Source: Citrus sinensis
Taxonomy: Eukaryota > Streptophyta > Magnoliopsida > Sapindales > Rutaceae
Assembly (NCBI RefSeq): GCF_022201045.2
Contig: NC_068557.1
Coordinates: forward strand, 3,968,001 to 4,032,000
Direction: 5' to 3'
Length of the DNA: 64,000 bases
Shown: positions 20,628 through 31,284 of the stretch, one piece after another
How the letters are laid out: each line of letters starts with the position of its first letter
How positions within the stretch are numbered: the first letter of the stretch is position 1
Translations under genes and position numbers: made by a program
Notes under the pieces: generated by a model
Told to the model about the DNA's origin: nothing
Databases searched by the model: none
The model's input: the letters and a program-made list of their open reading frames with translations, nothing else

Positions 20628-23460
20628 TTACTGGAAGTATTTTCGGAGGTGTGCTGCGTTCCATGGGCGTTTCACTTCGTGGCCGTCCGCGCGAACCAGC
20701 TTGTAAGCTCCGGGCCCCGCTATCTGCTTGACTCTATACGGCCCTTCCCAATTCGGTCCCAGCACTCCTTGAGTCGAATCTTTGGTGCTCTGATTCACTC
20801 TTCTCAGTACCCAGTCTCCGACCCTGAATTGCCGTATGTTCACCTTCTGGTTATAATACCGAGCAACCCTCTGTTGGTGAGTGACTGATCGCTCGGCTGC
20901 TTGTTCCCTCCTCTCCATTAGCAGATCAAGATTCAAACATATCTGCTCGTCGTTCTCCTGTTCATTGAAATGATCTGTCCGGTGTGTGGTCGTTCCTATC
21001 TCAGCCGGCACGACCGCTTCATGTCCGAAAGCCAAAGCGAACGGTGTCTCCCCCGTTGCGGTTTTGTGGGTTGTTCTGTATGCCCATAGCACACCTGACA
21101 GCTCGTCAACCCACGCACCCTTTTTTGCTCCGAGCCTGGTTTTCAGAAGCCTCTTGACTGTCTTGTTGGCTGCTTCTACTTGTCCATTCGATTGGGGGTG
21201 AGCAGGCGAGCAATACTTCAGCTCTATCCCGAGGTTCTGGCAGAAATCCCTGAAGCTGTGATTATCGAACTGCCTGCCATTATCCGTTACCAAGGCATAT
21301 GGGATCCCGTATCGACAGACCAGGTTTCTCCACACGAAGTCTGTTGTTTTCTTCTCTGTGATCCTGCTAAGGGCTTCTACCTCTATCCACTTCGTGAAGT
21401 AATCTATAGCGACTATCGCATGTGTTGCTGCTCCTCGCCCCTTTGGCAATGGGCCGATCAGATCAATTCCCCATTGAGCGAATGGCCAAGGGGAGGCCAT
21501 GGAGGTGAGCTTCTCTGGTGGTTGGTTAGAGAAATTTGCAAAACTCTGGCAGCTTGCACAGCTCCTGGTCTTCCTTTGCGCATCCTGGTGCATCGTCGGC
21601 CAGAAATATCCCTGCCTTAGAACCTTGTGGGCCAGGGACCTCCCGCCAGAATGATTTCCGCAAATTCCTTCATGTACTTCCCTCAGCACGTAATCCGCGT
21701 CGTCATCGTCCAAACACCGAAGGAACGGTAATGTATATCCTCGTCGATACAGTACCCCATCGATCATCGTGTATCTCGAGGCCTGAGCTCTAATCTTCTG
21801 AGCCCGTAGCTTGTCCGGTGGTAAGACCCCGTCTCTAAGGTATGAAACTATCGGGTCCCTCCACGAGCTTTTTTGTTCTATCCGCAACACCCCCAAATTT
21901 TGCTCGATACTCGGGCGAGACTTCACTTCTAGGGGGACCGACTTTGGCATTTTTGGGTCGGCTACGGCTGCCATCCTAGCCAAAATGTCTGCTCGACCAT
22001 TCTGCTCCCTGGGGATTTGTATCACCTCCACTGCTTCGAACTTCCCCATCATCTGCCTGACTATCCTTAGGTACTGTTCCATCTTCTCCTCTCTTGGTTG
22101 GAATCTTTCACTGACATGATTCGCAACCAGCTGGGAATCGATTCTGATCTTAACTCTGTCCGCTCTCACGGCCCTAGCCAATTCCAGCCCTGCTATCAAG
22201 GCTTCATATTCTGCCTGGTTATTTGTGGCTGCAAATTCCAACTTTACAGCATAAGAGATCTCCTCCCCCTCTGGGCCTTCCAGGACAATCCCTGCTCCTG
22301 AACCCCGCTCTCCTGATGACCCATCCACAGATATCTGCCATACTTGAGTTTCGTCGTTGCCTATATCTGCATCTTGCTGATCCAAGCATACTTCGGGCTC
22401 CGCGAACTCAGCTACGAAATCGGCCATTGCCTGGGCCTTTATCGCCGCGCGGGGTTTATAGTCTATGTCGAATTCGCTCAGCTCTACAGTCTATTTGACG
22501 AGCCGACCAGAAGCATCCGGCTTGTGTAGAATTTGACGCAATGGCTGGTTGGTTATTACCGAGACCGGGAATGCTTGAAAGTACGGCCTCAACTTCCGAG
22601 CAGCAACCACAAGGGCCAGTGCCCATTTCTCCATCGTTGGGTATCTGGTCTCAGCGTCGAGCAGGGCCTTGCTGGTGTAGTATATCGGATACTGAATTCC
22701 TTCTTCCTCTCTCACCAGAACGGAACTGGCGGCCCGATCAGATACCGCCAAATACAGATTCAACTTGTCCCCATCCCTCGGTGTGGACAGTAGCGGAGCT
22801 TGCTGCAAGTAATGCTTCAAGTTCCGGAAGGCTTCCTCGCATTCTGGGGTCCATTCCGTTTTCTTTCCCCTCCTTATCACTTGAAAGAATGGCTGACACT
22901 TATCTGTAGCCTTGGATATGAATCTGCTCAACGCCGCCAACCTCCCCGTGAGGCTCTGCATCTCCTTCAGGTTTCGAGGAGACGTCATTTGCACAATCGC
23001 CTGGATCTTCTCGGGATTTGCTTCAATCCCCCTATGGCTCACCATGAATCCCAGGAATTTCCCTGACTCGACCCCGAAAGCACACTTCTCCGGGTTGAGC
23101 TTCATCTTATACTTCCTCAAAAGCTCGAACGTCTCCTCGAGATGTCTGACATGTTCCTTCGGGACTTTGGACTTGGTGATCATGTCGTCCACGTACACCT
23201 CCATGGTTCTCCCGATCAAGGGCTTAAAGACTTTATTCACCAGCCTTTGATAGGTGGCCCCAGCATTCTTGAGACCGAATGGCATCACCCTGTAACAGAA
23301 TAGACCTTGGTTAGTGATGAAAGCCGTGCTCTCCTCATCCGGCTCGTACATGGGGATCTGGTTGTATCCCGAGAATGCGTCCATGAAGCTAAGCAGACCA
23401 TGTCCAGCCGTTGAATCTACTAGCTGATCGATCTTTGGTAAAGGGAAGCTGTCTTTCCCG
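20628..23460 (-). pseudogene. Tat pol: reverse transcriptase, two RNases H, integrase; disrupted
   Basis: The frame runs from DSFPLPKIDQLVD (about 23450) through FMDAFSGYNQ and the catalytic YVDD to a first RNase H (LYLAVSDRAASSVLV, YPTMEKWALALV). A TAG at 22491-22493 follows ASGRLVK and precedes TVELSEFD, where tryptophan is usual. The same frame continues with a second RNase H (VDGSSGERGSGAGIVLEG, NNQAEYEAL) and integrase: zinc motif (HEGICGNHSGG, CASCQ), core (GIDLIGPLP, VTDNGRQFD, QSNGQVEAANK), to stop at 20628. At the 5' end gag-pro jumps straight into DSFPLPK in another frame. The reverse transcriptase finger part before it is missing, an inferred deletion of several hundred bases. Dual RNase H marks the Tat lineage. 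It is not functional as written. Confidence 0.9.
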
Positions 23461-25912
23461 GGTTCTCCGGTCCCATGCTTACTGTTTCCAGATCCTCTAC
23501 GGGTTCTTGTCTGCCAGTCTTGTTTTCCACTCGGGTATCGATGGATGTTATCTGCATCGCCTCCCTTGCTGCCGAGGAGTAGCAGCTTCTTGCGATCCTC
23601 TGGTCTCCTCTTACCACTCCGACTACCCCATTCACCCGGTACTTCAGAGACAGATAATGGTTGGACAGCACCGCTTTGCTCATCCTTAAAAATGGCCGAC
23701 CTAGGATCATCTGGTAAGGACCTTCCTCGTCCACTACGACGAAGTCCAGTATCATTGTTCTTTCTGTCGGGGGGCTCCCGATTGTGATAGGCAGTTCGAC
23801 CACGCCCAGAGGGACCAGCTTCCCCCCTCCGAACCCCTTCAAGGAGGTGTTGGTGTATTCCAACTTCCGGTCGGCTATTCCCATCTCTTCCAAAGTTGAT
23901 TTAAATAGCACATCAACTGAGCTCCCCGTATCAACCAGTATCCGGTCAAACTTCTTGCTAGCGATCGTAGCCTTGATGACTAAAGCGTCCTCGTGGGGGT
24001 ATAGAATCCCTTCCTCATCCTCATCCGTCCACATGATTGGCACTTGCCTGACCCTTGCTCGTTTGGCTGCTGGGGTGTTGAAGAGTATCTCTTTACTGGT
24101 CATGGCGTATCTGGCATAATTTTTTCTCGATCTGTTCGAATCTCCGGCCAACGTTGGGCCCCCAGCTATCACCCTCGCTGCGGGCGGCTCGCGTCTCAAG
24201 ATTCCATCACCCTGCTCCCCTTCATCCGTGGTGGCCACCATCGGGAAAGTCCCATCCATAAACTCGTCCATGTACCGATTTCTCACCAAATCTTCGACCT
24301 GGGTCTTGAGATCTCTACACTCTGCTGTGGTATGGCCATGGGTGCCATGGAACTTACAATAACGTCCTCTATCCCTCCTGTTGGGTAGCTTTGTTATTGG
24401 TGTAGGGAGGTGCAGCAGCCCTCGACCCTTTATGGCCTCGTACACCTCATCCAGGGGCATCTTCAAGGGAGTGTACCGCCCATAGTCCTGGTTCTGGTCG
24501 ACCAGATGCACTGCTCTTTCTCTGTTTGCCCCACTGTGAGTTGGGGGCGGTGGGAGTGCTTCTGGTCTGCTCGTCCTGCTACCGTGGGAATGTTGATGAA
24601 GATCGCCGGATGCCGAATCATGTCTTCTCCAAGGCTCCCTAGCTGGGGAGCGAGGAGGTGGCGCCCTGCTGCGCTGATACTGTGGCGGCCTCTGATGAGG
24701 CTGGTAAGCAATTACCCTACCTCCTGCTCCACTACCGGAGATCTGGTGGTCCCTCCTCCTGTTCGGTCCATTAGTTGGTAATGCTTTCTTCTCTTTCCTC
24801 CCTAACCCTTCCAACTGGTCTGTCTTGATCCGTGCAGCCTTCTCCTCCTCAATCTCGATGTCTCTTTTAGCCTGTTCGTATGCGGCTGCATACGTTTGAA
24901 TAGCTGGGCTTCTCAAATTGTACCACAGCCTTCCTATCTTCACCCCTTCTTTCAGTCCCCTTAACGCCTGAGGGTGGTTGAAGGCTCCCAAGTCGAGGAC
25001 AGCCCGATGAAACCTCTTGATGAATTCCCGAAGGGTTTCTTGCTCCCCCTGTTTCATGCTCTTCAGCTCCATCATGTCATCTTCCGGTGACATTGCCCCA
25101 CTAAACTGCTCTACGAATTCCTGGCACATCTGCTCGAAGGTTTTTATGCTGCCCCGAGGAAGTTTCCTGTACCATTCTCGTGCACGTCCCTCAAGGGATA
25201 ATGGGAACACCCTGCACCTTTGGGATGGAGATAATCCCTGGACCCCCGTTATGTCGTTGAAGCGCTCTATGTGCACCAGCGGGTCAGTTCTTCCCGAGTA
25301 TCTGAGGTCGGGGAGGCGGAAATCTCTTGGAATAACTGCCCTCATGATCTCTGCTGCGAGCGGTGATTCCCCGTCCAGCATTATCCTCCAACCAGGGGCT
25401 CTGTTCCTCCCTTGCATGTCATCAATTATTTGCGCTAGCCTTCGCACTTCCTCCTCCAGCTGTCCTGCGCGACCAGGGTCGCGCGCTGCAGCTTGATCCC
25501 GCTCTCGCTCTACATCATGTAAGTGTTGCCTCAGTTCTGTTTCCTCTGCGTTCACCACCCCGTCGCCCCCGTCACAAGTCTGTCTTACCGGGGACTGCTC
25601 TCTTTCTCTATGAAATTCTCCCCGCAGAGGTACGTTACCTCTCTCACCGCCAAATCTCCCAGCGGTTTGACTTCTCTCCGCACTATCGGTACCTGGTGCC
25701 GCTCCACCGCCTCTCACCCTTCCCTCTTGGGTTACCCTTCGCTCGTTCCGCAGCTCATGCAGGATGGTTGTCAAGGTTTCCATCTGCTTTTCCATTTGCT
25801 CCATCCGGTCGAACATGACTTTTTCCCGTGCTTCGCTGATCACCTCCCTCAGCGTCACGGAATCGTTAAGCCTTATGTCACCCCCTTGTGCGCTACTTCC
25901 TCCTATCTCCAT
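23420..25912 (-). CDS. Tat gag-protease polyprotein
   Basis: 830 aa from ATG at 25912. The N-terminus has a coiled-coil stretch (MEQMEKQMETLTTILHEL, about 37-54). The capsid-like retrotransposon gag region lies around residues 205-310 (DPLVHIERFNDITGVQGL, CRVFPLSLEGRAREWYRKL). A zinc-knuckle-like CKFHGTHGHTTAEC is at about 535, and an aspartic protease with catalytic LVDTGSSVDVLF at about 668. Gag packages element RNA; protease processes the polyprotein. The last 10 or so residues are read out of frame after the inferred deletion junction near 23455, so the natural fusion to reverse transcriptase is lost. The ATG lies 78 bp inside the 5' LTR. Confidence 0.9.
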   Translation of the reverse strand: MEIGGSSAQGGDIRLNDSVTLREVISEAREKVMFDRMEQMEKQMETLTTILHELRNERRVTQEGRVRGGGAAPGTDSAERSQTAGRFGGERGNVPLRGEFHREREQSPVRQTCDGGDGVVNAEETELRQHLHDVERERDQAAARDPGRAGQLEEEVRRLAQIIDDMQGRNRAPGWRIMLDGESPLAAEIMRAVIPRDFRLPDLRYSGRTDPLVHIERFNDITGVQGLSPSQRCRVFPLSLEGRAREWYRKLPRGSIKTFEQMCQEFVEQFSGAMSPEDDMMELKSMKQGEQETLREFIKRFHRAVLDLGAFNHPQALRGLKEGVKIGRLWYNLRSPAIQTYAAAYEQAKRDIEIEEEKAARIKTDQLEGLGRKEKKALPTNGPNRRRDHQISGSGAGGRVIAYQPHQRPPQYQRSRAPPPRSPAREPWRRHDSASGDLHQHSHGSRTSRPEALPPPPTHSGANRERAVHLVDQNQDYGRYTPLKMPLDEVYEAIKGRGLLHLPTPITKLPNRRDRGRYCKFHGTHGHTTAECRDLKTQVEDLVRNRYMDEFMDGTFPMVATTDEGEQGDGILRREPPAARVIAGGPTLAGDSNRSRKNYARYAMTSKEILFNTPAAKRARVRQVPIMWTDEDEEGILYPHEDALVIKATIASKKFDRILVDTGSSVDVLFKSTLEEMGIADRKLEYTNTSLKGFGGGKLVPLGVVELPITIGSPPTERTMILDFVVVDEEGPYQMILGRPFLRMSKAVLSNHYLSLKYRVNGVVGVVRGDQRIARSCYSSAAREAMQITSIDTRVENKTGRQEPVEDLETVSMGPENPGKTASLYQRSIS

Positions 25913-25969
25913 TGCCTTTCGCTTACTCCACCCCTCTTCTTGCTATCGACAGAAGCTTTTTGCTCTGGA

Positions 25970-25987
25970 TCCCCACAGACGGCGCCA
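25970..25987 (-). other. primer-binding site of the Tat element
   Basis: Minus-strand TGGCGCCGTCTGTGGGGA starts three bases inside the 5' LTR. TGGCGCCGT and the distal GGGGATC agree with the 3' end of plant tRNA-Asp with mismatches between, so the tRNA is a guess. Confidence 0.7.
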
Positions 25988-25990
25988 AAA

Positions 25991-26787
25991 TGTTGATGCG
26001 AGATTCCGGTTCTCCTCGTTCTACGATCAGGATCTCTGCTCGATCAACTTCGTCACGACCAGGAGGTCTCCTCGCCAGGCTTCTTCCCCGGAGGTCCCTG
26101 CGTACACAGATAAGTCAGAGTACGCCGGTTGTTTTCCCGGCGCAAACCCTCCGACGCTCAAGTCAGATATGAAGGTTCGGGAAAAGCTTGCCACAGGTCT
26201 TATGGCGTTTCTTGTGGTTTTCTCCCCTTTTCTCAAGAATGCCAACCCTTTTACCTTCGTTGGCTACCTTTTTATAGGCTTCCTCTGAATCTCAGTCTTC
26301 CGCTCTTTTCGAGACGGTATGGGACTCCAACTGCTGCGTTATGGGCAAAACATGGGATCTAGCGTGTTACGCCACGGTTCAGGGGAAAGCGTGGCTGCCA
26401 CGGCTCTGTGAGACCTTGCGTGTTACGCCACGGTTCTGGGGAAAGTGTGGCTGTCATGGCTCCGTGAGATCTTGCGTGTTACGTCGCGGTTCTGGGGAAA
26501 GCGTGGCTGTTGTGCCTAGATTCTCGTGCTGGAGAGCACGTCTTGCCAACTGCCGTCGACCGGGTCTCCTCGCCTCTCGATCTCTAGCCGGAATGGCCTC
26601 ATGCCTTTTATAGGAATTGGCCTCGCGGACGACAACATCGTGGGCGAGCAGGATGTTTCTGCTCCTGTTCTTCCACGCGCCAGGCTTTAACGGAAAACAC
26701 CGGTTCGCAGAACTCCGCCATCAGATGTCTGCTCGTCATTCCTGGTCCCTTCGACGCATTTGTCCCAAACAGTATCCCTCCCAAACA
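25991..26787 (-). repeat. 5' LTR of the Tat element, with promoter
   Basis: The element's transcript should start here on the minus strand. Candidate TATA boxes are CTATAAAAAGG at 26267-26277 and TCCTATAAAAGG at about 26604-26615. The 56-bp units (26362-26529) lie upstream of the first. It differs from the 3' LTR at 26059 and 26678. Confidence 0.9.
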
Positions 26788-26792
26788 TTATA

Positions 26793-28266
26793 TATTACAA
26801 ATTATTTTCAATAGAACTCATAGTGTAATCTATCAATAATTTGTAATAATTCAAAAACATTGACAAGCATCCCAGCCGCACTTTTTTCATTTGTTCATTT
26901 GTGAAATAAAAATACATTTATTTTTTTTCGAATATATATATATATATATTTTTAATTTTAACGAAGATGTCTTCTTTCTCGTCATTAATGATGGCAACAG
27001 CAAAGGTGGGGTTAGTTGCAAGCACTATTGTACTATGTTTTAGCATCCTTATGATGTATGTAGACGCAAAAGCAGTTATTTGCAGGTATTTTAGGACCAC
27101 CATTTATCTGTTGCAGATGTTTACTAAATCTTCCATTCAGGAAAGAACTTCTCCTGGGTCGATTCGATTCTTGATCGAACTGAAACTGATCAGCTTTTCA
27201 TAAAACATAATCCAAACCGATTGCCAATTCGGTTAAGTTTTTCCGGTTTTAAATCGTAAATTTCTTTGTATTTTATGTTTTTAATTTTTTTATATAAATT
27301 GATTTCTTTAATTTTTTAAACTGAACTGAGTCGAACTAAACCGTCAATTCGATTTGGTTTTTATGGGAGTAACAATTTCTTTACCCACCCCTAAGTGTAA
27401 TCAAAAGCAAATAGTTGAGTGAGGCAAATTTTTGCTTCGGCTAAGGATTAATATGATAAATATACTCATTCAAGTAGTCAAGCTTACAATAAAGATAAAT
27501 AAATAACGATTAATGGCTGCAGTTTAATTATGCAAATACAATTTTCTTTACCCATTGGGGTTGTTAGATTTCCTAACCCCTTTCTACTTTTAATTTATTG
27601 ATTGCATATGATGAAACCTACCATACATAGACAAATGGTGGCCTTGTAATTTTTAATTCAAAACTTTTAATCCAAAACTCTCAGATTGAAAAAAAAAAGC
27701 ACCCATATATATACATTAATAAAAAATTAGATCGAGCTGTCATGGGGTTCTCTTTTCTTACTACAAAATTAAATGTAGAATATGGGTGATATCTCTCTAG
27801 TTGTCAGTGGTAGCAAATTTTAAAACTACGTTGGCTAGATGATAGAATTATATATATTAGAAATTATTTTCAATAGATCTTAAATTGTAATATATCAAAA
27901 TGCTGTAATACCTCTAAACAAAAATTAAAAAAAAACAAAATTGACATGCATCCCAACCTTACTTTTTCCATTTGTTGATTTGTTAAATGCTGCTTAGTTT
28001 CATTGTATTATATGCCCTCATTCTCACAAAAAGCAAAATGACAGCCGGATTTACTTTAAGACGGCAAATGCTTGAGGAACAAAGCACCAATCAACTATCA
28101 ATCGCATGAAAGAGTATATTTGCTGATTTGCAACAACACCCAAAGCTTAATTATAATCATTATTACATTGATAATTACTAGGAAAAATAAAACATGTTTT
28201 ATTAGAAGATGTCTGCATTCTCCTTTAAACATGTTTTATTAGAAGATGGCCAGATTAATGATGGTC
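26793..28266. pseudogene. BAHD module relic (copy D): upstream region fused to exon 1 remnant
   Basis: The module resumes after the Tat element (CAAGCATCCCAGCCGCAC, GATGTCTTCTTTCTCG). At about 27030-27045, ACTATGTTTTAG switches from upstream sequence to sequence that in copies F and H follows the broken exon 1 (GCATCCTTATGATGT, GCAGGTATTTTAGGACYACC). The promoter, start codon and nearly all of exon 1 are therefore missing here by deletion. The rest, to about 28260, matches 47230-49400 and 60180-62270 (TTGAGTGAGGCAA, GGAACAAAGCACCAAT). No acyltransferase can be made. The ORF at 26967-27203 is created by this fusion. Confidence 0.7.
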
Positions 28267-28274
28267 CCTTGCAC

Positions 28275-28703
28275 TAGAGATGGCAAAACCCCGGGCCGGG
28301 TCCGGGTATTGCCATGACCGGACCCTGCCCGGATGTAATCGGTTCGGGTCCGAGTCCGGGCCGGGTTTTAATCTGGGTATTTGAATTTTATATTTTTTAA
28401 TATTTTATGTGTATATATTTTTTATTTTTTGGTAATTTTATAAGTTTTAAATTTATTTCAATAAAATTTGACATGAAAATATAAACTTTAAGTGTTTAAA
28501 ATTATATATATATATATATAATAAATGAGTCAAATAAATATAAAATATTTAAAATAATATATATTTTATAATTTTTTTAATAAAATCTGAATTCCGGATT
28601 TATCAAGTGATGCCCAAGACCAACCCGACTTCATACCCGAACCAAATATTACCCGGCCCGCAACGCCCGAGTCTGGACCGGACAGATATTTTTACCATCT
28701 CTA
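28275..28703. mobile_element. hAT-type MITE
   Basis: Terminal inverted repeats TAGAGATGGCAAAA / TTTTACCATCTCTA are flanked by CCTTGCAC on both sides (28267-28274, 28704-28711). The interior has CCGGGTCCGGGT-like motifs near both ends and an AT-rich centre with (AT)n at 28507-28521. The homologous site in module F, near 49362, lacks the insert. Confidence 0.88.
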
Positions 28704-28711
28704 CCTTGCAC

Positions 28712-29305
28712 TTGTGGTTGTGGTCTCTTCATTGCATACGCGGCTGGAACTTGATTTCACAATTCAAGCTGAGGGGAATGTAACCTTCACAATCAGAGAA
28801 ATGAGAGGTGGAGAATTAATCACCGTGTCCACCCTTTTCCATCCAATCAATCCTACCCTTGCACTCATGTCGTCATCCGTCTACTTCAGTTGAACTTGCG
28901 AGGAACGTGATCTCCAATTCATCACGTGTTTTTCACGATATAGCGTGATCTCCAATTCATCACATGTTTTTTACAATATAGTGCATGATGCACGTTGCGC
29001 GGAGCCTATCCAACCCTTATCTTAATGAGGTGCAGTAGATATCTTAAATTTTATATTTAAATAAAATAATATTTATTAATTTATTAATAAAATAATATAA
29101 TTAATTCACTTAAATTTTATAAAAAAAATTATTAATTATTTAATAAATAATATATCATTTAAAATTTTAAAATATCAATTATTACTTTGATCCCAATTAT
29201 ATAGACCCGTGAAAAATTAAAATTACTCGTTTTAGCACGGTGATTTGACACAGGCTCTCGTGTTGACGTGTGTCTTCTGTTCTATCGTCCTGTTACTACT
29301 AACTA
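28712..29305 (+). promoter_or_regulatory. upstream region of BAHD copy E
   Basis: The first part still matches module F (TCATACGCGGCTGG). At 28906-28981 a 38-bp unit starting CGTGATCTCCAATTCATCAC occurs twice; the first copy contains CACGTG (G-box) and the second CACATG. After it comes AT-rich DNA to the TATA box. An effect of the G-box on copy E is inference. Confidence 0.5.
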
Positions 29306-29313
29306 CTATAAAT
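29306..29313 (+). promoter_or_regulatory. TATA box of BAHD copy E
   Basis: CTATAAAT lies 72 bp before the ATG, in the same context as in the other copies (ACTACTATAAATG). Confidence 0.75.
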
Positions 29314-29384
29314 GAAGGATGAAGCATGCACCGTTGAGGCAACCAATTACATATCTACTTCAAGAAACTCATACTCCCTAACTA

Positions 29385-31284
29385 ATGGTGTCAAAATTTT
29401 CCCAAGTTCTGTCGGTTACTCGGCAGGCACCCGAACTAATTGTTCCGGCGAGGCCAACACGACGAGAAGTGAAGCAACTTTCAGATATAGATGACCAAGA
29501 AAGCCTAAGGTTTCATGTACCAGTAATATTCTTTTACAAGAATGACCCTTCACCTTCAATGCAAGGAAGAGACCCTGTTAAGGTCATTAGAGAAGCAATA
29601 AGTAAAGCACTTGTGTTTTACTACCCTTTAGCTGGCAGGCTTAAAGAAGGTTACAACCGCAGGCTTATGGTGGAATGCAATGCTGAAGGAGTCTTGTTTA
29701 TTGAGGCTGATGCCAACTTCACACTTGAGCAGCTTGGAGATGATATTCAGCCACCATGCCCGTATTTGAACCAACTGCTTTATGATGTTCCAGGCTCTGA
29801 AGGCATTCTTGGTTGCCCTTTGTTCTTAATTCAAGTGAGTCTCTCTTTACTTTAATTAGTATGTAAGTTTATTTTGTGATTTTAGAATTTGAAAAAAAAA
29901 TAGTAGTAATATATGATGAAGATTGATTTAGTGCTAAGACGAGTGGTTTTTAAATAATATTATTTGACTAATTATTCAAGTTTGAATCATCTTTAGGGAA
30001 GAAAGGGACTAAAAATATCAATTTGAACTTTGTTTAAATAAATAGATGTATCAATTCCCACACGTACATGGTTTTTTTGGAAAACTTTAAATTCAAACTC
30101 AATATGATTATTGAACGGGGTGATCCAAATTCATTTATTTAATAACCATGTGACATGCAGCTAGTTCTATTATTTTGTGTTGTGTTTGTGTTGAGTTTGC
30201 AGTTATTATAAAAAATTACTAATAATGATAATAATGATACATGAAAAAAGATCATTAAAGAGATCTTTAGTAACTTTTAAATTATATAATGATTTTTTAA
30301 GGTATATATATATCATGTTATGTTATCATCATAATCAAACTTTGAATAATTCTATATCTATAGGTGACACGTTTGACATGCGGAGGATTCATTTTTGCAT
30401 TACGTATGAACCACACAATGTGTGATGGTTCTGGTTTGGTACAATTCTTAAAAGGCATAGAGGACATGGTACGTGGGAAATGCTCACCAACCTTGTTTCC
30501 AATTTGGCAACGACACATCTTAAATGCCAGAAATCCCCCACGAGTTACATGTATCCACCATGAGTATGATGAAATAAACAACAATGAGGTTCCAAGTGAC
30601 AACATGGCTCACAAATCGTTCTACTTTGGCGCCAAAGAGACCAAAGCACTAAGAAATCAGCTTCCTTTTCACCTCAAAGACTGTTCAACATTTGATCTAT
30701 TAACTGCTTTTATATGGAAATGTCGAACAATTGCACTCAAGCTTGAACCTGAAGAGATTGCTCGAGTTTCTTGTATTATTAACGCACGTGGAAAACGTTA
30801 TAAAACGGATATTCCTTCAGGTTATTATGGCAATGCCTTTGCATTTCCAGCTGTTTGTTCAAAAGCTGAACACTTATGCAAAAATCCAATAGGATACGCT
30901 GTTGAATTGGTGAAAAAGGCAAAGGCTCAAATGAATGATGAGTATATAAGGTCTGTGGCGGATCTTATGGTGATCAAAGGGCGACGAATCAAGTTCCCGA
31001 CTAGGGGAAATTTCATTGTTTCGGATCTAAGCAATCTTGGATTTGGAGAGGTTGATCTTGGATGGGGGAAACCAATTTATGCTGGAACTGCTGGGGCTGT
31101 AGAATTGATCAGCTTCTTTGTTAAGCACCAAAACAAGAATGGAGAGCCTGGAATTTTTGTACCAATATGCTTGCCGCAGTCAGTTATGGAGAGGTTTCAA
31201 GAAGAGCTAAGGAGAATGATGATTCAAGGAACTATGGAGGATTTATGCAACATTAATCAGACTCAGATTTCCAGCAAGCTTTAG
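29385..31284 (+). CDS. BAHD acyltransferase, benzyl-alcohol O-benzoyltransferase-like (copy E), intact
   Basis: Exon 1 is 29385-29834 (150 codons) and exon 2 is 30364-31284 (306 aa plus stop). The 529-bp intron (GTGAGT...TATAG) is in phase 0 at the same position as in copy A, giving 456 aa. The catalytic motif is HTMCDGSGL (H167, D171), with the usual glycine that copy A lacks. DLGWGKP is at about 381-387. The N-terminus ([16 protein letters not shown]) and LMVIKGRR resemble the benzyl-alcohol benzoyltransferase / methanol-anthraniloyltransferase clade. Acyl-CoA-dependent ester formation in the cytosol is expected; the substrates cannot be read from sequence. TATA box at 29306. It is followed by the PRAF pseudogene. 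An overlapping upstream ATG at 29312 opens a 60-codon ORF in another frame that starts in or just before the leader. Confidence 0.93.

Larger units (their letters stand above)
15307..26787 (-). mobile_element. Tat-lineage Ty3/gypsy LTR retrotransposon, complete but defective
   Basis: Two 797-bp LTRs (15307-16103, 25991-26787) are flanked by TTATA (15302-15306, 26788-26792). Coding order on the minus strand is gag-protease, reverse transcriptase, RNase H, a second RNase H, then integrase. The second RNase H, a tandem array in the 3' region and an extra ORF in antisense are hallmarks of Tat/Retand/Ogre elements. By eye the LTRs differ at two positions only (15375/26059 and 15994/26678), so the insertion is very recent. 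The element is much richer in G+C than its surroundings. Pol carries a deletion and a stop, so this copy cannot be autonomous. Confidence 0.95.

Noticed and set aside
20649..25996. Plus-strand ORFs of up to 174 aa over gag-pol
   Set aside because: Shadows of the GC-rich minus-strand coding frames; no domains.
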